A DNA stretch of 64,000 nt from Microbacterium lacus (GCF_039531105.1 NZ_BAAAPK010000001.1:2294001-2358000); one strand, 5' to 3'; shown: positions 42,968 through 52,382, numbered from the stretch's first letter. Notes: generated by a model not told the origin, from the letters alone. Made by a program: numbers and translations.

Positions 42968-44317
42968 TCAGGCCAGTTCGCCGGCCTCGAGCAGGTCCGT
43001 CACGAGCGCGGCGATCGCCGAGCGCTCGGAGCGGGCGAGCGTGACGTGACCGAACAGATCGTGGCCCTTGAGCGTCTCGATCACGGAGGCGACTCCGTCG
43101 TGACGGCCGACGCGGAGGTTGTCCCGCTGCCCGACGTCGTGCGTCAGGACGATGCGCGAATTCTGACCCATGCGGCTGAGGACGGTGAGCAGGACGTTCC
43201 GCTCGAGAGACTGGGCCTCATCGACGATCACGAATGCGTCGTGCAGCGAGCGGCCGCGGATGTGGGTGAGGGGCATGACCTCGAGCAGACCGCGGGCGAC
43301 GACCTCCTCGACGACGTTGCCGCTCACCACGGATCCGAGCGTGTCGAACACCGCCTGTCCCCACGGGTTCATCTTCTCGCCCTGATCTCCGGGCAGGTAC
43401 CCGAGCTCCTGACCACCCACGGCGTACAGCGGTCGGAACACGATGACCTTGCGCTGCTGCTGACGTTCGAGAACCGACTCGAGTCCGGCGCACAGCGCGA
43501 GCGCGGACTTGCCCGTTCCGGCGCGACCACCGAGGGAGACGATGCCGACGTCCGGGTCCAGCAGGAGGTCGATCGCGATACGCTGCTCGGCCGAGCGTCC
43601 GTGCAGTCCGAAGACCTCGCGATCGCCGCGGACGAGCCGGTACTGGCCGTCGCCGGTGACCCGGCCCAGCGCGGATCCCCGCTCGGAGTGGATGATGAGC
43701 CCGGTGTTCACCGGCAGCCCGCGCGCTTCGTCGCCCGTCGCGATCTCGGTTTCGTACAGGTCGCTGAGGTCATCGCCCGAGACGTTGATCGTCGCGATGC
43801 CGGTCCACCCGGAGTCGACCGCCTGCTCGGCGAGATACTCCTCGGCGGTGATGCCGAGGGATGCCGCCTTGACGCGCATCGGCAGATCCTTCGAGACGAC
43901 GGTGACCTCCTGGCCGTCTTGAGCGAGGTGCATCGCCACTGCGAGGATCCGGCTGTCATTGTCCCCGAGTCGCATTCCGGAAGGGAGGACGCCTGCCTCG
44001 GTGTTGTTCAGCTCGACCCGCAGGGTTCCGCCTTCGCCCACCTGCACCGGGAAGTCGAGCCGGCCGTGCTCCACGCGCAGTTCATCGAGATGGCGCAGCG
44101 CCTGACGGGCGAAATACCCGATCTCGGGATCGTGTCGCTTGCCCTCGAGCTCGGTGATCACCACGACGGGGATCACGACGTTGTGCTCGGCGAAGCGGAA
44201 GAATGCCCGCGGATCGCTCAGCAGGACGGAGGTGTCCAGGACATATGTGCGCAGGTCCGTCTCCGGTTCCCGAACCCCGTCGATGTGCTGACGCTGCTGT
44301 GGTGCTCGTGTGGTCAC
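42968..44317 (-). CDS. PIN-PhoH fusion ATPase
   Basis: A 449-residue protein with an N-terminal PIN ribonuclease domain ([19 protein letters not shown], then [11 protein letters not shown] with acidic residues) and a C-terminal PhoH ATPase (Walker [14 protein letters not shown], Walker [16 protein letters not shown]). PhoH2-type proteins are reported to be RNA helicase/nucleases. The start is taken at GTG 44317 ([10 protein letters not shown]), preceded by GGGAG; the frame is open 24 codons further up to ATG 44389. Not next to a VapB-like antitoxin. Confidence 0.88.
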   Translation of the reverse strand: MTTRAPQQRQHIDGVREPETDLRTYVLDTSVLLSDPRAFFRFAEHNVVIPVVVITELEGKRHDPEIGYFARQALRHLDELRVEHGRLDFPVQVGEGGTLRVELNNTEAGVLPSGMRLGDNDSRILAVAMHLAQDGQEVTVVSKDLPMRVKAASLGITAEEYLAEQAVDSGWTGIATINVSGDDLSDLYETEIATGDEARGLPVNTGLIIHSERGSALGRVTGDGQYRLVRGDREVFGLHGRSAEQRIAIDLLLDPDVGIVSLGGRAGTGKSALALCAGLESVLERQQQRKVIVFRPLYAVGGQELGYLPGDQGEKMNPWGQAVFDTLGSVVSGNVVEEVVARGLLEVMPLTHIRGRSLHDAFVIVDEAQSLERNVLLTVLSRMGQNSRIVLTHDVGQRDNLRVGRHDGVASVIETLKGHDLFGHVTLARSERSAIAALVTDLLEAGELA

Positions 44318-44504
44318 AACCCACTCCCGACCCGGGTGTTCCACCCGGCAGTCTCGAGTCGACCAGGGCCACGAGTCGTGATCCTTCACGGCCGACTCGA
44401 CCGGGCGCCTTGCCCGATGAGTTGACGCTACGACCGCCGTGTGACGTCGGCGTCACCGACACGCTGAGCGATGTTACGGGCGGGTGAATTCCGCGCGAAC
44501 GCGC

Positions 44505-45284
44505 TCAGCTGCCGTAGCGCCGATCGCGGCTCGCGTAGTCGCGGATCGCCCGCAGGAAGTCCACTTCCCGGAGGTCCGGGCCGAGCGCCTCGACGAAGTA
44601 GAACTCGCTGTGTGCGGACTGCCACAGCAGGAAGTCGCTCAACCGCTGCTCCCCCGACGTGCGGATCACCAGGTCCGGGTCCGGCTGTCCTGTCGTGTAC
44701 AGGTGCTCGCCGATCTGCTCCGGAGTCAGGCTCGCCGCGAGCTCTTCGAGCGAACCGCCCTCCCGATCGTGGGTGGCGATGATGCTGCGCACGGCATCGA
44801 CGATCTCGCCGCGTCCGCCGTAGCCGACCGCGAGGTTGACGTGCAGACCTGTGTGGTCGCGGGTGCGCTCCTCGGCATCGCGGAGAACGCGCGCGAGTTC
44901 GGGAGGCAGCAGGTGCGCGCGGCCCATGTGCCGGACGCGCCAATCGCGCTCGGTCGACAGCTCCACGGCGAGCTCGGCGATGATCTCGATGAGGTCCGCG
45001 AGCTCCCCCGATTCGCGCTTGACGAGATTGTCGTTCGAGAGCAGATACAGGGAGACGACCTTGACGCCCACGTCGTCGCACCACTCCAGGAACTCGCGCA
45101 TCTTCGCCGCGCCGGCCCGATGACCGTGGGCAGCGGAGTCGTAGCCGAGCTGACGGGCCCAGCGGCGATTGCCGTCGATCATCATCGCGACGTGATGCGG
45201 CACCGCCGACGGCTCGATCTGACGGCGGAGCCGGTTGATGTACAGCCGGTAGAGGGGCCCTCTGCCTCCGCTCGACGCACTCAC
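44505..45284 (-). CDS. uppS: Cis-prenyltransferase (polyprenyl diphosphate synthase)
   Basis: A 259-residue enzyme that extends prenyl diphosphate with IPP to the lipid carrier for cell-wall synthesis. The catalytic motif is HVAMMIDGNRRWARQLG (D37); SLYLLSNDNL, LAVGYGGRGEI and DLVIRTSGEQRLSDFLLWQS are conserved substrate blocks. GTG 45284 is six bases after TAGCGT. Product chain length (decaprenyl in many actinobacteria) is not deducible. Divergent from the hemolysin III family gene, 71 bp apart. Confidence 0.93.
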   Translation of the reverse strand: MSASSGGRGPLYRLYINRLRRQIEPSAVPHHVAMMIDGNRRWARQLGYDSAAHGHRAGAAKMREFLEWCDDVGVKVVSLYLLSNDNLVKRESGELADLIEIIAELAVELSTERDWRVRHMGRAHLLPPELARVLRDAEERTRDHTGLHVNLAVGYGGRGEIVDAVRSIIATHDREGGSLEELAASLTPEQIGEHLYTTGQPDPDLVIRTSGEQRLSDFLLWQSAHSEFYFVEALGPDLREVDFLRAIRDYASRDRRYGS

Positions 45285-45290
45285 ACGCCT

Positions 45291-45296
45291 ACGCTA
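45291..45296 (-). promoter_or_regulatory. -10 element for leaderless uppS mRNA
   Basis: TAGCGT on the minus strand, six bases before GTG 45284; part of a divergent pair of leaderless promoters. Confidence 0.5.
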
Positions 45297-45343
45297 CCCT
45301 CGCTCCCCCACCGCGCGTGCGCCCGTCGGCATACGCCGAAGCG

Positions 45344-45349
45344 TAGGCT
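45344..45349 (+). promoter_or_regulatory. -10 element for leaderless hemolysin III-family mRNA
   Basis: TAGGCT, six bases before GTG 45356, fixing the start of this gene. Confidence 0.5.
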
Positions 45350-45355
45350 CGACGC

Positions 45356-46120
45356 GTGGCTTCCCGCATGAGTTCCGACGCGCGAGCGGACGAGCCTGCA
45401 GACGAAGGCGTCGACCTGATCCAGCTTCCGCTCATGGAAGAGGCGGAGGACACCGCCCACGTCGACATCAAGCCGACGTGGCGCGGCTGGCTGCACGCCG
45501 GCACGTTCCCGATCGCGATCGCCGCGGGCATCGTCCTGATCGCGATCGCGCAGGGATCGGTCGCGAAATGGGCTGCGGCCGTGTTCATGGTGACCTCGAT
45601 GCTGCTGTTCGGGGCCTCCGCGGTCTACCACCGCTTCACCTGGGGGCCGAAGACCAAAGCGGTGCTCAAGCGCATCGACCACGCCAACATCTTCCTGCTG
45701 ATCGCGGGCACGTACACGCCGCTCGCGACGCTCGCCCTGCCGCCCGAGAAGGGGGTGCTGCTGCTGTCCCTGGTCTGGTCCGGGGCGTTGATCGGCATCC
45801 TGTTCCGCGTCTTCTGGATCGGCGCCCCCCGCTGGCTCTACGTGGCCCTCTATCTGGTGCTCGGATGGGCGGCGATCATGTACATCGTCGATCTGTTCCA
45901 GGCGAACGCCGCCATGATGATCCTCGTCATCATCGGCGGCCTGCTGTACACCCTCGGTGCGGTCGTCTACGCGATGAAGAAGCCGAACCCGTGGCCCGGG
46001 CATTTCGGCTTCCACGAGATCTTCCACGTGTGCACGGTGCTGGCCTTCCTCTGCCATTGGACCGCATGTGCGCTGATCGCCCTCCAGCCCCTCTCGCCGT
46101 CGCTCGGCGTCCCCGGCTGA
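45356..46120 (+). CDS. trhA: Hemolysin III / TrhA family membrane protein
   Basis: A 254-residue protein of the PAQR-like superfamily with about seven membrane helices after a 45-residue acidic N-terminus. The conserved metal-site His residues are in SAVYHRFTWG, KRIDHANIFLLI and FHEIFHVCTVLAFLCHW. The family is linked to membrane lipid homeostasis; the hemolysin name is historical. GTG 45356 is preferred over ATG 45368 because of the TAGGCT spacing. Confidence 0.9.
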   Translation: MASRMSSDARADEPADEGVDLIQLPLMEEAEDTAHVDIKPTWRGWLHAGTFPIAIAAGIVLIAIAQGSVAKWAAAVFMVTSMLLFGASAVYHRFTWGPKTKAVLKRIDHANIFLLIAGTYTPLATLALPPEKGVLLLSLVWSGALIGILFRVFWIGAPRWLYVALYLVLGWAAIMYIVDLFQANAAMMILVIIGGLLYTLGAVVYAMKKPNPWPGHFGFHEIFHVCTVLAFLCHWTACALIALQPLSPSLGVPG

Positions 46121-46124
46121 GCAG

Positions 46125-46430
46125 TCAGGCGCGCGGAGGCGTGTCGCCCTCGGGCTCCTCGGTCGGCGGCTGGGCCGCCGCCTCGGCATCCGCCCGCTCC
46201 TGCGCATCCAACTCCTCGTTGATGTCGGCGCGCACGCGGCCGCGACGGATGCGGCGCATCATGTCCCAGACGAGCGCGACGACGGCGAGCGAGAGCAGGG
46301 CGATCACCACGAAGCCGGCCGGTCCCGGTGTGACCAGGACGGGATCGACGGTCTCCTCGGGTGTGGGCGTCATCGTGCCCGTGAACACCGTCAGGGCGGC
46401 GTGTGCGATCACGCCGAACGCGTCGTGCAT
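46125..46430 (-). CDS. Single-pass membrane protein, 101 residues
   Basis: It starts MHDAFGVIAHAALTVFTG and is followed by one clear membrane helix (PAGFVVIALLSLAVVALVWD, about residues 37-56). A basic stop-transfer (RRIRRGR) and an acidic, Pro-rich cytoplasmic tail complete it. Short actinobacterial proteins with this layout are common; no function is known. ATG 46430 follows GAGGACATCC. Convergent with trhA (4-bp gap). Confidence 0.65.
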   Translation of the reverse strand: MHDAFGVIAHAALTVFTGTMTPTPEETVDPVLVTPGPAGFVVIALLSLAVVALVWDMMRRIRRGRVRADINEELDAQERADAEAAAQPPTEEPEGDTPPRA

Positions 46431-46541
46431 GGATGTCCTCGTTCCGCGCGCAAGCGCCTAGCCTGGAGATACCAGCCTAACTTCCACGGGGGCGGAGCCT
46501 CCGCCCCCGCCCCAGCACCCGGTACGGACGAATCCGCGACG

Positions 46542-46946
46542 ATGACGACCCCCACGACGACACAGGACATGCTCGACGAGCGCTACGGGCGCACGAGCAC
46601 CCCGCGCAGAAGATGGACGATCGGGCTCATCATCGCGGCGGGCGTCGTCATCGCGGGTCTGTTCGCCTGGATGACGATCGCGAACGCCCTCGATGACGTC
46701 TCCGCGGACACGACCGGGTTCACCGTGGACGACGCGCGGTCGGTGACTCTGTCGTTCCAGGTGACCGCTCCCATCGGTCGCACGGTGGCGTGCGTCCTGG
46801 AAGCGCAGGACGAAGATCACGGCGTGGTCGGCTGGAAGGTCGTGGAATTGCCCGCATCTCAGACCCACGCACGGGCGTTCCGGGAGACGATCCCGACGAC
46901 GGCAGAGGCGACGACAGGTTTGGTCAACGCGTGCTGGGTGACGTAG
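46542..46946 (+). CDS. DUF4307 membrane protein
   Basis: A 134-residue protein with an N-terminal tail (TTTQDMLDERYGRTSTPRRR), one membrane helix (WTIGLIIAAGVVIAGLFAWM) and an extracellular beta-rich domain ending TTGLVNACWVT. The DERYG motif and the C-terminal Cys pair region (VACVLEAQDEDHGVVGW, VNACWV) mark DUF4307. In many actinobacteria this gene lies beside mca or greA; greA is next here. The promoter may be TAGCCT near 46457. Confidence 0.75.
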   Translation: MTTPTTTQDMLDERYGRTSTPRRRWTIGLIIAAGVVIAGLFAWMTIANALDDVSADTTGFTVDDARSVTLSFQVTAPIGRTVACVLEAQDEDHGVVGWKVVELPASQTHARAFRETIPTTAEATTGLVNACWVT

Positions 46947-46969
46947 TCTGACCGCAGCACAGTCGACAG

Positions 46970-46996
46970 ACGCCCTGGCGGGAGCCGGGGCGTTTT
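46970..46996 (+). terminator. Terminator-like hairpin before greA
   Basis: ACGCCCTGGC, loop GGGA and GCCGGGGCGTTTT form a stem with one mismatch and a short T-run. It ends the DUF4307 transcript, or acts as an attenuator if greA is transcribed from TAGTCT at 46944-46949. Confidence 0.6.
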
Positions 46997-47056
46997 GGCA
47001 TCCGAGCAGTCGGGACTGTGGATGCTCACACCCTCGCCGCGACCGAAGGAGACCTC

Positions 47057-47548
47057 GTGTCCAATGATGCCCCGGTGACGTTCCTGACCCAGGACGCCTA
47101 CGACCGCCTGGCGGCCGAACTCGAGCGCCTGTCCACGACGGGCCGCGAGGAGATCGCGAAGCGAATCGAAGCCGCGCGCGAAGAAGGCGACCTGAAGGAG
47201 AACGGCGGCTATCACGCGGCCAAGGACGAGCAGGGCAAGCAGGAGGCCCGCATCCGCACGCTGCAGCACCTCCTCAAGAACGCGACGGTCAGCGAAGCGC
47301 CCGAGAGCACCGGCGTCGTCGAGCCCGGAACCGTCGTGACGGCGATCGTGGCCGGAGGCGAAGAGATCTTCCTCCTGGGCAATCGCGAGATCGCCGCGGA
47401 CTCCGAACTGGACGTCTACAGCGAGGCCTCGCCGCTGGGCGCGGCGATCCTCGGGCTGAGCGAAGGCGAGAAGACCTCGTACACCGCCCCCAACGGTCGC
47501 GCGATCGCCGTGGAGATCGTGAAGGTCGAGACCTACTCGGGCCAGTGA
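47057..47548 (+). CDS. greA: Transcription elongation factor GreA
   Basis: A 163-residue factor that rescues backtracked RNA polymerase. The coiled coil has the tip acidic motif in REEGDLKENGGYHAAKDEQ (Asp and Glu of DLKEN-type loop); the C-terminal FKBP-like domain has SPLGAAILGLSEGEKTSYTA. GTG 47057 has GAAGGAG upstream; an in-frame ATG 13 codons earlier lacks conservation. Confidence 0.93.
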   Translation: MSNDAPVTFLTQDAYDRLAAELERLSTTGREEIAKRIEAAREEGDLKENGGYHAAKDEQGKQEARIRTLQHLLKNATVSEAPESTGVVEPGTVVTAIVAGGEEIFLLGNREIAADSELDVYSEASPLGAAILGLSEGEKTSYTAPNGRAIAVEIVKVETYSGQ

Positions 47549-47570
47549 ACGCCCCGCGTCGCTGACGAGA

Positions 47571-48797
47571 TCAGTCGGGCACGACCGTCGGCAGGAAGCC
47601 GGCGTCGCGCAGCGTCTGGATCACGTGCGCACGGTGCTCCTCTCCTCGGGTCTCCACGCTCAGCTGCAGGATCACTTCGCTGATCTGCAGGCCCTGGCCA
47701 TGCCGGGTGTGCATGACCTCGATCACGTTCGCCCCCGCGTGCGCGAGCAGTTCGGACACGCGCGCGAGCTGACCGGGCCGGTCCGGGAGCGGGATCCGCA
47801 GCGTCATGTAGCGCCCCGAGGCCGCGAGGCCGTGTGAAACGACGCGCTGCAGCAGCAACGGGTCGATGTTTCCCCCCGAGAGCACCGATACGGTGGGGCC
47901 TGTCGCGGTGATCTTGCCCGCGAGGATCGCCGCCACGCCGACGGCGCCGGCAGGTTCGACGACCTGCTTGGCGCGTTCGAGGAGCATCAGCAGCGCCCGC
48001 GCGATGTCGTCGTCGGTCACCGTGACGACCTCGTCGACGAGCTCGCTGATGATCGCGAACGGCACGTCACCCGGGCGGGCCACCGCGATGCCGTCGGCGA
48101 TCGTCGGCAGCGTGTCCACCACAAGTGGTCTGCCCGCTGCGAGCGACGAGGGATAGGCGGCGGAGTTCTCCGCCTGGATGCCGATCACACGGACACGGCG
48201 ACCCACGGCGGCGGCGCGCGCCTTCACCGCGGCGGCCACGCCCGCGATCAGACCGCCGCCGCCGATGCCGACCAGCACCGTGTCGAGGTCCGGCACCGCG
48301 TCGAACAGCTCGAGGCCGAGCGTCCCCTGGCCGATGATGATGTCGCGATGATCGAACGGGGGGATCAGCACCGCACCGGTGCGCTCGGCGAACTCGGCCG
48401 CGAGACGCAGCGGCGTCTCGACCGTCGCGCCCTCCAGGATCACCTCTGCGCCGTACCCGCGCGTGGCCAGGAGCTTGGGGACGGGGACCCCGAGCGGCAT
48501 GAAGATCGTGGCCGAGATGCCGAGCGCCTGCGCAGCCAGCGCCACTCCCTGGGCGTGATTGCCCGCGGAAGCGGCGACCACACCCCGCGCGCGCTCTTCC
48601 GGCGTCAGCCGGGACAGCCGGTAGGTGGCACCCCGGATCTTGAAGGATCCCGTGCGCTGGAGGTTCTCGAGCTTGAGGTGCACGGGGACGCCGAGGAGTT
48701 CGCTCAGGTGCTGGGACTCATCCAGCGGCGTCCGCGTGATGACGCCCTGCAGCGATGCGGCGGCGTCCTCGAACTCCGCCAGAGTGGGAATGCTCAC
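47571..48797 (-). CDS. ilvA: Threonine ammonia-lyase with ACT domain
   Basis: A 408-residue PLP enzyme converting threonine to 2-oxobutanoate and ammonia, the first step to isoleucine or a catabolic route. The PLP lysine is in RTGSFKIRGATYRLS, with ASAGNHAQGVALAA and the phosphate loop GIGGGGLIAGVAAA. The C-terminal 80 residues form one ACT domain (RIPLPDRPGQLARVSELLAH), as in the shorter, tdcB/ilvA2-like enzymes. GTG 48797 has GGAGGG upstream and overlaps the exporter gene stop (GTGA). Confidence 0.92.
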   Translation of the reverse strand: MSIPTLAEFEDAAASLQGVITRTPLDESQHLSELLGVPVHLKLENLQRTGSFKIRGATYRLSRLTPEERARGVVAASAGNHAQGVALAAQALGISATIFMPLGVPVPKLLATRGYGAEVILEGATVETPLRLAAEFAERTGAVLIPPFDHRDIIIGQGTLGLELFDAVPDLDTVLVGIGGGGLIAGVAAAVKARAAAVGRRVRVIGIQAENSAAYPSSLAAGRPLVVDTLPTIADGIAVARPGDVPFAIISELVDEVVTVTDDDIARALLMLLERAKQVVEPAGAVGVAAILAGKITATGPTVSVLSGGNIDPLLLQRVVSHGLAASGRYMTLRIPLPDRPGQLARVSELLAHAGANVIEVMHTRHGQGLQISEVILQLSVETRGEEHRAHVIQTLRDAGFLPTVVPD

Positions 48798-49987
48798 GAA
48801 CGGACCCTCCTGGGGCGCGGCACGGTCGTCCAGATCAGGTCGACGGATGAAGGCGGCGCGCCGGACTGCCAGGCCTTGTCGCCGATGTAGACCGCCACGA
48901 CGTTCACGAATGCCGCCAGCGGGACGGCGAAGAGGGCACCGGGGATGCCGGCGATCATCGCACCGCCCGCGACGACGAGCACGACGGCGAGCGGATGAAC
49001 CTTCACCGCGGACCCCATCAGAAGCGGCTGGAGGACGTGGCCCTCGATCTGCTGGACGCCGAGGACGACGACAAGCATCCACAGCGCGATCCAGGGGCCG
49101 TTGTAGACGAGGGCGAGGAAGACCGCGACCGCTCCGGTCACGACGGCCCCGACGATCGGGATGAACGCGCCGAGGAAGACCAGGACGGCAACCGGGATCG
49201 CGAGCGGCACACCGAGGAGGAACGCGCCCAGGCCGATGCCGACCGCGTCGATCGTCGCGACCATGAGCTGGGTGCGCGCGTAGTTCACGACCATGACCCA
49301 GCCGGCCCTTGCCGAGCCGTCGACGGCCGGCCGCGCCGCCTTCGGGAAGAGCCGCGTCGTCCACCGCCAGATCCCGCCGCCGTCGGCGAGGAGGCACAGC
49401 AGGATGAAGAGGGCGAGGAGGGCACCGACGCCGACGTGCCCGAGGGTCGTGCCGATCGCGAGCGCTCCGGACAGCAGCAGCTGCGCCTGCTCCTGCAGAA
49501 GCGTCAGCCCCTGGGAGAGGAGGTCGTCGATCTGTCCGGTCGTCAGGTGCAGCGGGCCGTCGATCAGATACTGACGGAACTGCTCGACGGCAGCGATCGT
49601 CCGCGTCTGCACCGAGGCCCACTGCCGCGAGACCTGCCACACGACGAGCCAGATGAGCCCCGCCACGATCGCGATCGTCCCGACAACCGAGATCGTGATC
49701 GCCAGCCACCGCGGCACGCGGTGACGCAGCATCCAGCTGAACGCAGGCCACAGCAGCGCCGTGATGAGGATCGCCACGAGCAGCGGGATGACGAGCAGCT
49801 TCAACTGGATGACGATCCAGATGCCCACGCCGATCGCCGCGGCGACGACGAGCAACCGCCACGAGTAGGCGGTGGCGAGCTTGAGCCCTCGTGGGACGGC
49901 ACCGGACACATCGGTGGACACCACGCGACCGCGGTCACGGAGGGCGTCGAGGAACGAGCCTTTCGGCCGGCCCTCGGGTGTGCTCAT
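48794..49987 (-). CDS. AI-2E family transporter
   Basis: A 397-residue membrane protein with about eight helices. It begins with a 40-residue cytoplasmic N-terminus, then LLVVAAAIGVGIWIVIQLKL. Family marks are a central amphipathic region and the late PLLMGSAVKVHPLAVVLVVA and GIPGALFAVPLAAFVNV. The family was named for AI-2 export, but many members are Na+/H+ antiporters or unknown. ATG 49987 is six bases after TAGAAT. It is transcribed with ilvA. Confidence 0.9.
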   Translation of the reverse strand: MSTPEGRPKGSFLDALRDRGRVVSTDVSGAVPRGLKLATAYSWRLLVVAAAIGVGIWIVIQLKLLVIPLLVAILITALLWPAFSWMLRHRVPRWLAITISVVGTIAIVAGLIWLVVWQVSRQWASVQTRTIAAVEQFRQYLIDGPLHLTTGQIDDLLSQGLTLLQEQAQLLLSGALAIGTTLGHVGVGALLALFILLCLLADGGGIWRWTTRLFPKAARPAVDGSARAGWVMVVNYARTQLMVATIDAVGIGLGAFLLGVPLAIPVAVLVFLGAFIPIVGAVVTGAVAVFLALVYNGPWIALWMLVVVLGVQQIEGHVLQPLLMGSAVKVHPLAVVLVVAGGAMIAGIPGALFAVPLAAFVNVVAVYIGDKAWQSGAPPSSVDLIWTTVPRPRRVRS

Positions 49988-49993
49988 CCGGCC

Positions 49994-49999
49994 ATTCTA
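49994..49999 (-). promoter_or_regulatory. -10 element for leaderless exporter-ilvA mRNA
   Basis: TAGAAT on the minus strand, six bases before ATG 49987; divergent from TAGGCT at 50027. Confidence 0.5.
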
Positions 50000-50026
50000 C
50001 GGGCGGGCGATGTCGCGGTCCGCCGA

Positions 50027-50032
50027 TAGGCT
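50027..50032 (+). promoter_or_regulatory. -10 element for leaderless YcaQ-family mRNA
   Basis: TAGGCT, six bases before GTG 50039. Confidence 0.5.
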
Positions 50033-50038
50033 CACGCC

Positions 50039-51277
50039 GTGAAAGACACCCTGAGCATCCCCGAGGCACGGCGCGTCACGCTGGCCGCCCAGGGATTCGG
50101 GCAACCGCGTCCGAGCGCTCCCGGCACCCGGCAGCTCAACCTCGCGATGGCCCGGATGGGGACGCTGCAGATAGACTCCGTCAACGTCTTCGCGCGCTCG
50201 CACTATGTGCCGCTGTTCTCGCGGCTCGGCGCGTACGACACGGCGACCCTGGATCGCCTGCTGTTCTCCCGCCGTCCGGCGTACGTCGAATCCTGGGCAC
50301 ACGTGGCGGCATTCATCCCCGCGGCGGACTGGAGCCTGTTCCAGTTCCGACGCGACGACCTTCGCGCTCGATATGCCAAACCGGGGAGTTGGTTCGACGG
50401 CCACCGCGACATCGCCGAATGGGTGCTCGCAGAGCTCGCCCGGCGCGGGCCGCTGCGTCCGGCCGAGATCGACCACGATGCGAAGCGGGCCCGGCGCGGG
50501 CCGTGGTGGGACTGGGACGTCGTCAAGAACGCGCTCGAGCACCTGTTCCTCTTCGGCGAGGTGGCGATCGCCGGCCGACGCGGTTTCGAACGACGCTACG
50601 CTCTCGCCGAGCAGGTCCTGCCCGCCGACGTGCTCGACCGGCCGGTTCCCCGAGCGGAGGCGATCCGCGAACTCGTCCGCCGGGCCGCCCGGGCGTCGGG
50701 CGTCGCGACGGCGTCCGATATCGCGGACTACTGGCGGATCAAGGATCGCGCCGCAGTCCTCTCATCGCTGCACGACCTCGTCGATGCGGGCGAGCTGCGC
50801 CCGGTCACCGTGGCCGGCTGGAGCGTCGCGGGACGCCCCGCACAGGCCTGGCTGCACCGCGACGCCACTCTCCCGCGCCGGATCGACGCGACAGCGATCC
50901 TCACGCCGTTCGACCCGGTGGTGTGGTTCCGAGACCGCGCCGCGCGCCTCTTCGACTTCGACTACCGGATCGAGATCTACACGCCCGCTCCCAAACGCCG
51001 GTTCGGCTACTACAGCCTGCCGGTGCTCATCGGCGACGACATCGTCGGCCGCGTGGACCTCAAGGCCGACCGAGCGTCCTCGACGCTCCTCGTGCAGTCC
51101 GCCTGGTGGGAACACGGCGTGGGTGCGGATGCCGCCGCACGGCTTGCGGACGAGATCCGGCTCGCCGCCTCCTGGCAGGGGCTGTCCTCGCTCTCGGTGT
51201 CGCACTGGGGCGACGCGACGGACGACCTGGCGGACACGCTCCCTGAGGCGAGAAGGCACGACCTCACGCGGCGGTGA
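50039..51277 (+). CDS. YcaQ-family (HTH_42) DNA glycosylase, Q-I-D type
   Basis: A 412-residue winged-helix protein of the AlkZ/YcaQ family, which excises bulky alkylated bases and unhooks interstrand crosslinks. The catalytic loop reads MGTLQIDSVNVFARSHYVPL, with Q44-I-D46, the QxD arrangement of the YcaQ-like branch. Typical later blocks are GRRGFERRYALAEQVLP, ILTPFDPVVWFRDRAARLFD and YRIEIYTPAPKRRFGYY. GTG 50039 is fixed by TAGGCT. It converges on a second family member, 3 bp apart. Confidence 0.88.
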   Translation: MKDTLSIPEARRVTLAAQGFGQPRPSAPGTRQLNLAMARMGTLQIDSVNVFARSHYVPLFSRLGAYDTATLDRLLFSRRPAYVESWAHVAAFIPAADWSLFQFRRDDLRARYAKPGSWFDGHRDIAEWVLAELARRGPLRPAEIDHDAKRARRGPWWDWDVVKNALEHLFLFGEVAIAGRRGFERRYALAEQVLPADVLDRPVPRAEAIRELVRRAARASGVATASDIADYWRIKDRAAVLSSLHDLVDAGELRPVTVAGWSVAGRPAQAWLHRDATLPRRIDATAILTPFDPVVWFRDRAARLFDFDYRIEIYTPAPKRRFGYYSLPVLIGDDIVGRVDLKADRASSTLLVQSAWWEHGVGADAAARLADEIRLAASWQGLSSLSVSHWGDATDDLADTLPEARRHDLTRR

Positions 51278-51280
51278 GGC

Positions 51281-52375
51281 TCACTCCGCGGGGATGCCGA
51301 CCACCTCGAGTCCGAGCCAGGACGCGAGTTCGCGGATCTCGGCCCGCACCGCATCGTGCATCTCGGCGGTGAACGGCTCGTCCTCGTGGACGGCGTGCAC
51401 GCGGAGGAGTCCCGCCTTGCGGTCGGCGGCCGCGTCGAGCTTCCCGACGAGGCGGTCGGCGTACAGGATCGGGAGCGCGAAGTAGCCCCACCGCCGCCGC
51501 CCCGCGGGCTTGTACATCTCCACGATATACTCGAAGTCGAAGATCTCCTGGGCGCGCGTGCGGTCGAACACGAGACGGTCGAACGGCGAGAGCAGGGCCG
51601 TGCGCGGGGCGAACGACCCCGAGGCCCGCAGGACCACGGGATCGACCCGCCATACGCCGCGGACGCCCTCGACGCGCGCGGGCTCGCCGATCTCACCCAC
51701 GTCGATCGGCTCGACGGGCTGCTTCACCGACTTCACCCGTGCGATCCCGAGGGAGCCGAGCCGACGCTCGGCACGTCCCCGCGCGGCGTCCTCGTCTCCG
51801 AGCTCCGGAGAGGAGAGCGCGTACACCCGCTCGGCGACGTCCCAGACGCGCTCCTTGCCCTCTCGTCCCGCGATCGCCACGTCGCCGCGGAGGACGAGGA
51901 ACTCGAGCATCTGGGTGACGTTGCGCTCGTTCGTCCATCCGGACGACTTCCAGGACACCTGACTCGTGTCGGGGATCTCGCCGGTGCGGAGTGGACCCGA
52001 CGCCCGCAGCTGAGCGATCACGTCGTCCGCGAAGCGCGCATTCGCCTCCATCCAGTCCCGCTGATCGCGGTACACCGGCCACGCCCGCATGACCGGCAGG
52101 TACAGCGCAAGGTCGGTCATCGGGCGGTAGAAGCCCGCCCATTCGAAGATCGCCCGGTCGACCTCGACGGCGCGGGTGAGATCGGCGGGGCGGTAGGGCC
52201 AGCCGATCCTGCTCCACAGGATGTGGTCGGCGCTGGGTGCGATCGCCGCGGTCGGATCGATGTTGACGACGGAGAGAGCGTCGACGGTCTCGACGATGCC
52301 GCCGGGGCGTTCGGCTGTCAGCGCCTGCGCAGTCACGGCGATCCGGCGCGCCTGCTTTCTCGTCAACTCGTGCAC
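51281..52375 (-). CDS. YcaQ-family (HTH_42) protein, N-I-D variant
   Basis: A 364-residue relative of the neighbouring glycosylase. The loop reads LSVVNIDPTAAIAPSADHIL, with N38-I-D40 where the active family has Gln first. Later blocks are conserved: AGREGKERVWDVAERVYAL, ALLSPFDRLVFDRTRAQEIF and YIVEMYKPAGRRRWGYFALP. It could be a glycosylase with altered specificity or a binding protein. GTG 52375 follows GGAC; conservation begins at VHELTRKQARR. Confidence 0.82.
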   Translation of the reverse strand: MHELTRKQARRIAVTAQALTAERPGGIVETVDALSVVNIDPTAAIAPSADHILWSRIGWPYRPADLTRAVEVDRAIFEWAGFYRPMTDLALYLPVMRAWPVYRDQRDWMEANARFADDVIAQLRASGPLRTGEIPDTSQVSWKSSGWTNERNVTQMLEFLVLRGDVAIAGREGKERVWDVAERVYALSSPELGDEDAARGRAERRLGSLGIARVKSVKQPVEPIDVGEIGEPARVEGVRGVWRVDPVVLRASGSFAPRTALLSPFDRLVFDRTRAQEIFDFEYIVEMYKPAGRRRWGYFALPILYADRLVGKLDAAADRKAGLLRVHAVHEDEPFTAEMHDAVRAEIRELASWLGLEVVGIPAE

Positions 52376-52382
52376 GGAGTCC

